Positions 23,943 to 34,200 of a DNA stretch of 64,000 nucleotides are shown piece after piece. This DNA comes from Litomosoides sigmodontis. Its lineage: Eukaryota; Nematoda; Chromadorea; Rhabditida; Onchocercidae. Each line of letters begins with the position of its first letter. The first letter of the stretch is position 1. Location of the stretch: positions 3,883,738 through 3,947,737 of the forward strand of contig OY718808.1 of the NCBI GenBank assembly GCA_963070105.1, given 5' to 3'. The position numbers and the translations under genes were made by a program. The notes beneath the pieces were generated by a model. It ran no database searches. It saw only the letters and a program-made list of their open reading frames with translations, and was not told where the DNA came from.

Positions 23943-26585
23943 ATGATTTCACTAACAAAGTCGTCCAAGCAGTCTACTTCATCGACGGCAGTAATAGAAC
24001 GACGAAAGCGTGAAAAAGAACGCAGTAAATGTTAGTTTCAAAATGTGTAATTATTTGACACCAAAAATTCTTGTGACTTTTGCTTAAAATTAAAGCTCTG
24101 AGTGGAAAGATATTTGTTACAGTGTCCATGAAAAGGAAATTACCATCGGATGCAAAGAGTCGCTTTGGCAAGGAATTTTTCGCTAAATTGTGTGAGCTAT
24201 TTGAAAGTGGTGAGCAAGATGCCTGTGATCAGTTACGTCAAATGCATGATGAGGTAATGAACCCCATACTTTTTAGCATAATCATTACGAAAGCCATGGT
24301 CAGGAAAATATTTTAAACTCTGGAACGATCTGTAAACAACTTATGACTCTACAACTGGTTTCAATTGAAGAAAAGTTAGAATTACCTTGGTCAATATTAG
24401 TAATTTCGATCAAAGCATTATTACCAGTCACTGTAGGAGGAGGTGTTTTCACTGAATTGTTGAACTTACAGTTAATTTTGCTTTTTTAACTATAGTTAGT
24501 CGCTTACTACAAAGAACATGATTTGAATGTTATGTGGATATCGGACGATGAGGCTGATGATAAGGAAATCAAAGCTCCGTTATCAAAGAAAACTCATCAG
24601 GATGTCAATAAAGGTAATCCAAAATCATAGTTTGAAACAGATTTTTATTGTTACTTCTCACTCATGGAATGAGCAACGTTTTCCATTTTCCGATTTCGAT
24701 TTACGTCCGGTTAGTTTCCTTGTTCCATCACGAATTTTATTGCACGAATTTATTTTATTCTATAATTAGTGTGATTTTCGTTTTATGTTGCATTATTATA
24801 TTGCTCAGTAAAGCTGAAAAAGAAGATATCAAGAGAATCACCTCTACGTGTAATAACGGAAAATTCTTGTAGGCGATGTGCGTTCTATAAATATTCCACG
24901 ATCGAAATTGGGAACTAAAGAAAAGCTAAAACTAAAATCGAACGACAAAAATGTTGGTGGATTTATTATTATAAGTCTTTGTTTCTTGATTTTTTCTGTA
25001 ATAGTTGTCTCTTAATTTTTTTGTTTTGTTTTTTAGAATTTTCAATACTATTTTTTACTGTTTTCAGTCGGTGATAAATGCTTCACCAGTTCCAACACCT
25101 TTATTGTTGTCTCAGTTTGAATTAAGTGACGATTCCGATGACAGCGGTTCTCGGAAATTTTCCGAATGTCAAGCAAAAAACTGTAAGGTATGTCTGTTGC
25201 TGAAACTACCGAGTTTATTAACGAAGCTGAGGGCACAACATCCATAAGCGACTATTATTACTACTCGATGACAAGTAGTATCACATGCGGTGACATTAAA
25301 TAAATGATATGTCATTAATTTTTCACTAATTCTAACATATTTACAAAGATTCGCTCTGGATGAAAAGGAAATTACCATCGGATGCAAAAAGTAGCTTACG
25401 ATATCAGCAATGCAATCTTATTATTTTTGTAGGTATGTCGTGCATGTAGTGGTGCAACGAATTCTCCAAATAACATGATCTTGGACTGTGAGGAATGTGG
25501 AAAGACCGTTCACCAGAAATGTGCTCGTCCTGAAATTACGACCTTACAAGCCAAGGATCCACGTTTTCTATTCGTATGTAATGATTGCAAAGATCGCGAG
25601 GTATAAGTGTTCATTTCAGTTTTGTGAAGTACTACGTTCTGATTATATAAGAAATACTCTAATTTAAATTTTGATATTCCAAAACATCGATGCATTTTAT
25701 CTCTTATTTTTGTATCGCATTCAACATTTTGTATAAAAAAAAATAAAAAAGTTATAAAAATAAGGGATAAGATTGCAGGAATACTTATCAACCCTTTTGC
25801 ACTACTTTGAATCCTTTATCTATGCTATGATCGGCTATATATTAAAACATGGGATACTGCTTATGTTTGACTAATTTTTAATTTTTTTCAGGACGAAAAA
25901 GTGGGATCAAGCTGCTCAAAGCTAATTTCTAGTTTTAAGAAGGTGATTTTTTCATTTTAATTGTTTGAAGAAACTGATGTAAAATGCCATTTTTAAAGCT
26001 TTAATTTATATGTTTCCTGGAGAACAATGGAAATTCGTATACTACCTGTGACGTGTGGGATATTTAAAAAAGAACTAACGTGACAAAATGAAGTAGCAAA
26101 ATCGACGTATCATTTTACTCAAGAACTGGTCAATTACAGAATGACAAAGGAAGCACTTTAAAAACTTCAGAAGAAAGAATTCAGCCTCTAAAACCGGAAA
26201 ATGATATATTAGTGACATTTTCGAATTTCGCTGCAAAGAAAGGTACTGTTATGTTTGACCTGCAAAAATGTTCCCTTTTACTAAATTTTGCATTGCTACA
26301 ATTCCTCAGTTTTTTACAGACATCATTTATTATTTGCGAGACGATATTTGTTTGGGTTTGAAGTCAGATTTATTCCTGGTCAAATTCTGGAAACTAAAAT
26401 TTATGGCAAAAACTATTTTCTCTTCATTTATATCTCCACGCGAAAAGTGCCTTTCAAATTATCTAATAATCATTTCAGCAAAGAAATCCGCTTCATCGGG
26501 AGGCGGTGGTAATTCGAGTCTGCAAGTTGGTAGTGTGACATTGAATAAAGCACTTCCTTCCCTTAGTGCCAAGGATCGGAAATGA
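23943..26585 (+). CDS. INTS12: Integrator complex subunit 12 (PHD finger)
   Basis: Nine exons (23943-24030, 24123-24253, 24496-24613, 24873-24952, 25068-25187, 25433-25600, 25892-25942, 26140-26242, 26479-26585) join in phase to 321 residues. An in-frame TAA directly precedes the first ATG. A Lys/Arg/Ser-rich start (ERRKRERSK) is followed by FGKEFFAKLCELFES, which parallels the N-terminal INTS12 motif that contacts the rest of Integrator. Residues 180-231 form a C4HC3 PHD finger: Cys181, 184, 198, 201, His206, Cys209, 228, 231, with the family's KDPRFLFVC block. The tail is Ser/Gly-rich and much shorter than in vertebrates (human about 460 residues). Integrator cleaves snRNA 3' ends and attenuates paused RNA polymerase II in the nucleus. 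A shorter start at 24128 is possible. Confidence 0.85.
25360..25388 (+). repeat. 29-bp exact copy of INTS12 coding sequence inside its own intron
   Basis: Identical to 24128-24156, which begins at an internal ATG and encodes MKRKLPSDAK. The copy lies in the intron between the exons ending at 25187 and starting at 25433. Similarity decays at once on both sides. Confidence 0.9.
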
Positions 26586-26892
26586 TACTGTTTTATGCAC
26601 TGTTATGTTGATCACGATTTCGAAATCTGAATTTTTAAGTAATGGGAAATCGAATTTGACACATTTGATTTCAAATTTCCTTGGTTTTGAATTTGTGTCG
26701 TGGTGCGAATTAAACTTCCTTAGGTAGTCCAACATTTTATGGATGAATATTTTGCTATTATTCATGCAAGAGCGTTTTACGAGGCATGCCAGTATAAAAA
26801 GTGGAATAAACTGAATAATTTGGATATGTGAACAATGTGGATTGAATCCTTGATACATGAACAAGTCATGAAATTAGATAGCCCGGGGGTAG

Positions 26893-27060
26893 TCCGATTT
26901 CGGAGAGAAAGGAAATGGCGAAATTGCGACAGAACGGAAAAACATCCGGAAAGTAAATAATTCGGAAAAGGTGGAAAATGAGAGTAATTCGGAACCGGAC
27001 CAATTAAGTGAAAAATATTTAGATAATATTGTGGAAGGAAAGGGCAGCTTGGTTAAAGAG
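26893..27060 (+). other. Possible orphan exon, Glu/Asn/Ser-rich
   Basis: A 56-codon open frame bounded exactly by AG and GT, of a length divisible by three, reading SDFGEKGNGEIATERKNIRK and then repeated Asn-Ser-Glu sequence ending GKGSLVKE. Codon use resembles the neighbouring exons. It joins neither INTS12, which has already stopped, nor BAG-1, which starts downstream, so its gene is unknown. Confidence 0.3.
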
Positions 27061-27271
27061 GTTTGAAGTTATAATTTTGGATGCTTTTTATAACATGTAT
27101 TCTGCAGTGAATTCTTAAAAGACTGTGTAATTAATATGGTTACCTAATGATGAACTAGTTTACGAGTGAGAATCATATTTCATGACATCATTCTAAATTG
27201 AGTGTTAGTGAAAGTCGAAAACATAAAATTCGGAAATTAGAAATTTCATGTGAATTCTCCTTTATGATCGT

Positions 27272-27331
27272 AGTGTGTATGTAGGTCTGTGTGTGTATGT
27301 GTGTGGGTGTGTGTGTGGGTGTGTGTGTGTT
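27272..27331. repeat. (GT)n-type microsatellite
   Basis: Interrupted GT dinucleotide run with TA and GG interruptions, upstream of BAG-1. Confidence 0.9.
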
Positions 27332-27419
27332 TACATTGTTCAAGTGACTTTTCACATGGTTATATCGCTCTTCACACTAGTAGAACAATCAGTTATTATT
27401 TACAATTAATTATGGATTT

Positions 27420-27647
27420 ATGATTAACTGTTATCTGTTATTGTTACTCCTCGCTTTAACCTGGATATCGCCGTCATGTCATCCATTCCCATTTTTATCG
27501 CAAACTCATTTTTCTTACATTTCTCACCACTTTAGTAAAAGAATTAAAAGAAATGGAAACACACATACCTGCCTTCAAACAAATAATATACGCAGGTCAC
27601 ATTCACATCGATGTGCGCAGTTTCTCATGTTTCTCTTAAACACTTAA
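27420..27647 (+). other. Short ORF with signal-peptide-like start
   Basis: A 75-codon ORF begins MINCYLLLLLLALTWISPSC, a strong hydrophobic leader, followed by a KRIKR dibasic site. It could be a small secreted peptide precursor. It may equally be chance in a pyrimidine-rich stretch, since such sequence readily encodes Leu, Ser and Phe. No family is recognised. Confidence 0.2.
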
Positions 27648-28112
27648 CTCTCTTATTACTCTCGCTTTCTAATTCGCATTCTCAACTTAGCAAAATTTGT
27701 TCTTTGCGAAGTGTGTATTTTAACACTCTATGTACAGTTTCAGTTTGAAATGCTTCCAAGGGGTTGGCATGTTGTGTGCATGCATGTGATTTAGTGATTA
27801 CTTTGCTGCATATGTGCGAAGTGTACTGCATTTCAATGGAACTCTTAACAGTATTTTATTGATGACCTAGTTAGTGCTTTATTCAAAGGGTTAAAAGGAG
27901 ATACATGCCTGAGGCCTGTTCTAAAAAGTTCTATCAAATAATTGAGAAATTGAATAGACGATCGTTCCATATTTGCTTAAAGTTATGCATAATCGGCATA
28001 GCATTTCATTTATATGCAGTAGTCATTCGTAAATCCAAATACTACGCGGTACTCCTTCTCCTGATTTGTCTTATTTTTATCGAGATGTATCTTTTTAAGG
28101 TTATGATACACA

Positions 28113-29509
28113 ATGAAGCTAAATATTTCGTGTGCATCGAAAATTTATCCATTAGAGGTAGACGTTGGACAACTTCCAAGCAATGCAGATGAACATCGAG
28201 CCACCTGTAAGTGAAGTTTTTTTTTGTCAGTCGTTTGCCCATTTTCTCATTTGCAAAAAGAGTAGTCTTCGAAAATTAGCATTAATAGAAGTAAATGACA
28301 AATTTATTGAAACTTTTGTTGCTTATATGTGACTTCTATTTTGTGGGATTATTCTCAGTTATTATAAGTTTATTATTTGTTCAGTATTGTGTCATTTCAA
28401 TCTTGGTAGCTTCCAGGAATGTAAATGCCACAGACTTCCACTAACTTCCTTTAGCGATTTTAAATGTACTGTAAGGTTTGTGTAAATATCACGTTTGCTC
28501 GTCCTTTAGAGGCCTCTTTTTCGGGTCTGCTAAAATCTAACTGCTAAAGAGTTATTGTATCAGCTCAAGAGGACAGTACTGTTAGTACGAGTATAACGCA
28601 CTCAGAAAATATCTCTACATTTGGATCACTAAAACAGCAAATATGTTCATTGTGCAATGTTTCTCCGACTGCGTTAAAAATCGTGCACAGAGGTATAGAA
28701 CTTTTCTGGTAAATTAACCTGAATTTGTAGAGTAGCTTATTATCGTCATTTTGAAATAGCGTGATGAAAATTTTATCATTAAAATCGATGTATCATTCGT
28801 ATGGTGGTGTTGATATTAAAAATTAGGAAAGAAAACCGTAACGCAGGAATTTTGTTTAGGATGTATTTTAATGGGTGATAATTCTACTCTGCTGTCTTCT
28901 TTTAATTTTAAAGAAAATGACAAATTACTGATTCTTGGTAAACCACCGACAAAGGAAACAGATGTTGGATGGAAGGTTTGTTGTATGTAGATTTATTTTA
29001 TTTTACTGCAGGATCAGCGATGTCAAAAAGTAGTTATTAGAAATGGTGCACTTAGTTTTGATGCTTCGTTAATCTTGTGTACTCATCGGCAGTTCATCTA
29101 TTTTTTTTGTAATCTACGATAGTGAATGAGTCACTGAAGCAGGAATATCCTTATTGCACTAATTAGAATAATAAGTTTTATATTTACTTTTGTGTTGCTT
29201 CATTTATATTAGTTCAAACCCATCGCTTTTAAAGCTGTTGGTGGATTTCGAGAGAAAACATACTGGGAACGTGTCAAAAACATATGCAAGGAACGAAAAT
29301 GATCTAACGCAGTTGGAGAAAAACTTCTTGAAAGGTCTTACAACTTCGTATAAATCGTGTAATCGTTTGGTAATTTTGGGCAGCTCAGCGTGCTTCAAAA
29401 TTCTGTTCTTTATCCGGCTTTGATATTAATTCTTGGTTTTGCTCATGCATTATATACTATTACTTATATTTTATCAGCAATATTCAAGAACAAAACTGTT
29501 ACGAAATTT

Positions 29510-29551
<42 letters not shown>

Positions 29552-30159
29552 CGAACGCCTTTGAAAATCGAAATGTATAGATCCTGAAAGACGAGGATAT
29601 ATCAAGGGAATGGATAAACGCTTGAGGGGATACGCTGAAAACTGTATGAAACTCTTGGAAACACTTGATGGTTTGCAAATCAATAGTGACAATACCGATG
29701 GGGAACAGGTCATTTTTTTCTTTTGAAACAAGAATGAGATATCAAAATAAAATATTCAGTGTATAAATATTTTATTGGAACATACAGATGCAGCACTCGA
29801 AATAATTAAGAAGTAAGAAAATAGCGAATGCACTGCATACTACCCAATGTCATTATGGGAAGTCATTATCATTATCATTATGGGATTGTTCTGAGCTGCT
29901 CATTACAAGTGCATCGCTCCTGATCAATTCAATGCACGTAGCATCGTAAAAATGCGAATTTGTCGTCTATTTCATATTTCGCTGAAAAATAGACGATATC
30001 TTTCTAAATGTTTTAAGCAGCAATTTACAGGCTCAGCGAAATCGTGAGAAGCGGAAATTCTTGGTGGATGGATTACAAGATGCGCTAAATAAGAACGATA
30101 AACTAATCACGCGGCTGACTGATTACTTAAATGAGTGCGAAAATCGTGAAACATCATAA
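28113..30159 (+). CDS. bag-1: BAG-1, Hsp70 nucleotide-exchange co-chaperone
   Basis: Six exons (28113-28206, 28564-28692, 28860-28975, 29235-29334, 29581-29708, 30031-30159) give 231 residues; C. elegans BAG-1 has 210. The start MKLNISCASK parallels the worm protein's MKVNVSCSS. Exons 1-3 are a divergent ubiquitin-like domain (SLKQQICSLCNVSPTALKIV, then FKENDKLLILG). Exons 4-6 form the BAG domain: helix 1 LLVDFERKHTGNVSK, helix 2 MDKRLRGYAENCMKLLETLD, helix 3 AQRNREKRKFLVDGLQDALN, with the acid and Arg residues that grip the Hsp70 ATPase domain. It speeds ADP release from Hsp70 and links it to the proteasome. The exon-4 acceptor is uncertain: an AG at 29211-29212 would add SNPSLLK but needs a different exon-3 donor. 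AATAAA at 30417 probably ends the transcript. Confidence 0.9.
29514..29550. repeat. (AT)n microsatellite in BAG-1 intron
   Basis: About 18 AT units just before the exon starting at 29581. Confidence 0.95.
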
Positions 30160-31260
30160 AGATTATTTGTGGTTGAGTGTAAAATTCTTTCATTACAAAT
30201 ATTCTAGTTTTTGGAGTTTGTATTGCTGGACTCCTTGGTTCGTTTCTTTTTGTCAACGATACTGAATAGCCAAGGTTGAACTTTGCAGACTATTCAGGAT
30301 TTCTGCAATCTTTTACTGATTTTCTGTAATCTTTTTTTTGCTGCAAAATGATATTATATTTGAATTTTCAGTCGAGAATTGTCAATTTTCTAGGTCGTCA
30401 AAAAATGTATACTGCAATAAATGATGCAAGCTTTTCATTCATTTCTGCTTGTCTTTAATTTCTCGTTCGATATAGTATAACTCACATATGTGTTAATAAT
30501 CACATCGCAAATCAAATTTGGTTTACTTTCATTCTTTCCTAATTTTGATTCCTGATATCTATTCAGCTCTATAGTGGGTAACAATATTTGTAACGCTCTA
30601 TTTATGCTTGGTTTGTAACCTGTCCTATTTCACGTGGCCGACTGTGCAGTTCTCGAATTATCGATCCAGCTTTTCATGATCGGAGGTCAATAACAATTTC
30701 CTTACTTATTTTTCTAGTTCCTGTCGTAATAGGTTCGAGCTTTAACAAATGTGCTTGTAAGCGGTATCATATCACTTTAACATGCTGATAAATTTTGCTA
30801 ACATTAGAGCTTCTTTTGTTCTTGTTTTACGTTAGTCATCATGCACAGCGTTTTGCCAATATCATAAATTTTTGTAATCCTAATTCAATGCAGATAATTT
30901 GATTAGTCTTCTCGAAATGTACGTCTGAGGAAGGCCGCTAAGTTTTGCAAATGGAGCAAATGGAGTGGGTTTCATTAGATTTCCGAATCGTTGCATAGCG
31001 ATCGTAATAGGAACCGTTATGTCGAAGTGGCATAGGAAGATAGCACGTAATTGATGCGTCCGGATGTTTTGGTAGCAGTGGTGGGGGAGAGGAGGGGGTG
31101 CGGGGGGAGGAGAGATGGGTGTGAGGGGAAGAGGGGGAGGGAGTTGCGTCATTTCTGGGGAGTGTTGTATGTATGTTGAGCACTGGTTGCTGTTATGTGT
31201 AATGACGTTATAGATAAATTGGAGTAGCAAAATCGAATCGAAGCATTTAATGTTTAGGTT
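30160..31260. other. Intergenic, BAG-1 to PUF60, with G-rich tract
   Basis: No gene supported. The reading frames on the minus strand at 30880-31278 are artefacts of the purine-rich tract at 31081-31143, which lies about 120-180 bp before the PUF60 ATG. TTTAG three bases before the ATG may be a trans-splice acceptor. Confidence 0.5.
31083..31143 (+). promoter_or_regulatory. G-run cluster, potential G-quadruplex
   Basis: In otherwise AT-rich DNA this segment has runs of 5, 5, 6, 3, 4, 5 and 3 G separated mostly by 1-7 bases (31-nt example blocks: GGGGGAGAGGAGGGGG, then GGGGGG). At least four runs of three or more G in a short space meets the usual G4 pattern. Position just upstream of PUF60 suggests a promoter or 5' UTR element. 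Confidence 0.6.
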
Positions 31261-34200
31261 ATGGATGAATCGGAACAACAGCCATCAAGCGATGCGAATG
31301 TCAGTGTTAGTGAAACGCAGGGCAAAACGGGTTCGTTCTCGGAGTATTGTTTTAAAAGCTGAAAATTGCTAGAAGTGCTTCCATGTTTACCAAAATTTTT
31401 ATTTTTAGAAAGCAATGGTACTTCTAGTGCACCACATGTTGCGGCAGTACCCGTTACAACGTACATGCCAAGCGAAGCTCTTGTACCAATGCCCGTTCTT
31501 CCACAGTCTGGTGCGGTAAGTATTTTAGTTTGTTTTTTATTTCAGCATTACTTTGTTTCTTTTGTTACACTTATCTGCCTCCAAAACATGTAGTTGAAAG
31601 TTGTGTAAAAAAAGTGTGTAAATGAAAGCATATGCTGCATCAGTTACACACTTTTTTAAATGTTGGACGTTATTATGGGAGATTTGTTGAAAAACTGCAA
31701 ATATGCAATAAGTAGCAATGGCGGAAGTGGATAAATATTTAATATAGACTGACTGGGAAAAACCATAACTGTGTACTACAGGTTATGATCACAGAATGGT
31801 TGTGGAAGTCAGATTTCTGGAAAGAAACTAAGAACACATGCCACATTACATTGTTTTTCCAAAGAATTATTTCATGTGATATTTTCAAGATCATCGTTGG
31901 GCCTGGAGCTAAGAAGGAAGCTCAGCTACTTGGTTTGGGTCTAGTAAAACTGCGCAGTAAACAGAAAGATTGGTTGGCAGATGCAAAAAAATATGCTAAA
32001 GAGCAGTCAATCAAGCAAGTACTTCTTAGACAGACACTTGCTCACCAGCAGAATGTAAGTATAGCATTCTTGTTTATATGAAATTTATATTATTGGTGAA
32101 CTGACAGTATCTTCGTACTCAGTTCATACTTTAAAGAATAGCTTGACTTAAGGACAAGTTATTACTGTTGCATATACAAATCCTGTTCATAAGAGAAAAT
32201 TTGACTCTGGAAGTTTGGAAATTCCAAGGGGTATGGCTGTGGGCTTCAGACTTTGGACTGGTTTTAAATTTTCATGCATTTTGTTGAAGATCTTATGGAT
32301 TCTCATTGGTCAGCTGTGGTCGCTGTTGCGTGATTAGTTTACAAAACTGTATTGTCGTTGGCATTTGAATTCTTTTATTTCAGCAACAAAAAGTGGCTAT
32401 GTATGCACAAGCTTTATCCCTAATGGCACGTGTTTATATTGGCTCGATTAGTTTCGAAGTTCGCGAAGAAATGATAAAAAATGCTTTCGGTGTATTTGGT
32501 CCAATCAAGTCAATTAATATGAGTTGGGATGCCGTTACAGGGGTGAGTCCATAACAATTCACAACTATAAAGTGTTTTTTTGTTGTTAGATAATTGAATA
32601 CAGTTCCTTCCTCTGTGCTTAACACGCTTGTAATCAAGAAATACTGTTTCGTAACTTCAAGGATAAAGCTGTTATCGATGATTTGGTCTTGTAGAACAGT
32701 TTACATAAGGTTGTATTGTGTGCTATAATATTTTAGCATCACAAAGGTTTCGCATTTTTGGAATACGAAATTCCAGAAGCAGCGCTTTTGGCACAGGAAT
32801 CAATGAACGGTGTGCTGATGGGCGGCCGTAATCTCAAGGTTAATGTTCTAGTCAGTTAATTATCTTGTTATCTTTTATTGTGTTTTCTTTTATAATAATG
32901 AACTGTCATGATGGTAATCAAGTCTCTCAACCGAGGATTATCCTCGCTAAAATCTTGTTCAGTTGTAAAAGTGTTAGCTATACACTTGAAAGAGGTAGAT
33001 TAGGTAGATTTCGAGTATTACACACTGATCTCAATTTTGAGGTCGGACGGCCATCAAACATGCCACAAGCTCAACCGATTATCGAAATGGTAATGCAAGA
33101 AGCGAAAGCATATCATCGGTTAGTGTATATACATATATATATGTATATGTATAATATCAAAGTTAAGCACCTATAGGCTTAAATTTAGTTTATCGTGAAC
33201 ATGTTCATTTATAATTTCTGAAACCAGGAGAAATATACAAATTTCCGACCATTCTGTGTAATTAATGAAATGAGGAACTTTCGGAACTCTTTTTTGAGAT
33301 TATTGCCGCACACGCGTTTTTTGTTTCCAGTTATCGCTTTTTGCAGTGTTTATGTTGCATCAGTTCATCCAGATCTCTCAGAGTCCGATCTCAAAAGTGT
33401 ATTTGAAGCATTTGGTGAGGTGACAAAATGTCAGCTAGCTAGGGCTACAGGGCCGAACGCTGGAAGCGGACACAGGTAAAACTTGTGGCATCTTATTAAA
33501 GAACTTTATTGGTGCATTATTCGTAATATCTCGTTGTACTCCTGTTGTCTCGGTAGCTTTATTCTTTTCGAAATAGAAATTTTTGAGATCGACGATCTCA
33601 AAAATTAGGATGCAAAGTTACGGACTCTGCTTATGTCGTTTTTTTTGCTTAATTCGTTTACTGTTGTTTCTAATAAATTTGAACCCCATACTACAGTGAG
33701 CGTTTACTGTTGCTAATATCTTGAAAACAGACGCAATTTTTTTTTCTAATGTCTATGATTCGGTGTAGATTCGTTGAATGAAGTGTGGGCAAAACGGAGA
33801 TTTCGGGTTTTGGAAGTTTTCAGAGGTTTCGGGTATTTGGAATTCAGTAATGCTCAATCAGCAAATGAGGCCATTGCCGGGATGAATATGTTCGATCTTG
33901 GTGGACAGTATTTGCGTGTTGGGAAATGTATCACACCACCGGATGCGCTAACATACATCGTTCCTACATCTGCCGTGAACCTGCCAACAGCTGCAGCTGT
34001 TGCAGCTGCTGAAGTAACTGCAAAAATTCAGGCAGAAGAAATGACTGCTAAAAAGTCACCTGTTCATACTACCAGCACTTCTCCAGTAAGTTAAAATACA
34101 GTTACATTATTTCGGTATTATATTGTTTATATAACAATAGGATTTGTTACTCAACCTTGAAAAGAATCTGCTGAAATACGAATGAATCATCTCAACTGAT

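Larger units (their letters stand above)
26586..28112. other. Intergenic region with two unassigned open stretches and a GT repeat
   Basis: AATAAA at about 26805 may end INTS12. Two stretches listed separately (26893-27060 and 27420-27647) are open but unassigned. A (GT)n-type repeat lies at about 27272-27331. The remainder up to the BAG-1 ATG shows nothing recognisable. Confidence 0.5.

Noticed and set aside
23648..24013. 121-codon plus-strand ORF
   Set aside because: Runs in a different frame from the INTS12 first exon, which has Lys/Arg/Ser-rich coding character and joins the next exon in phase; the ORF itself shows no family signal.
30880..31278. 132-codon minus-strand Pro/Ser-rich ORF
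   Set aside because: Produced by the G-rich tract upstream of PUF60; proline and serine runs simply mirror C-rich codons.
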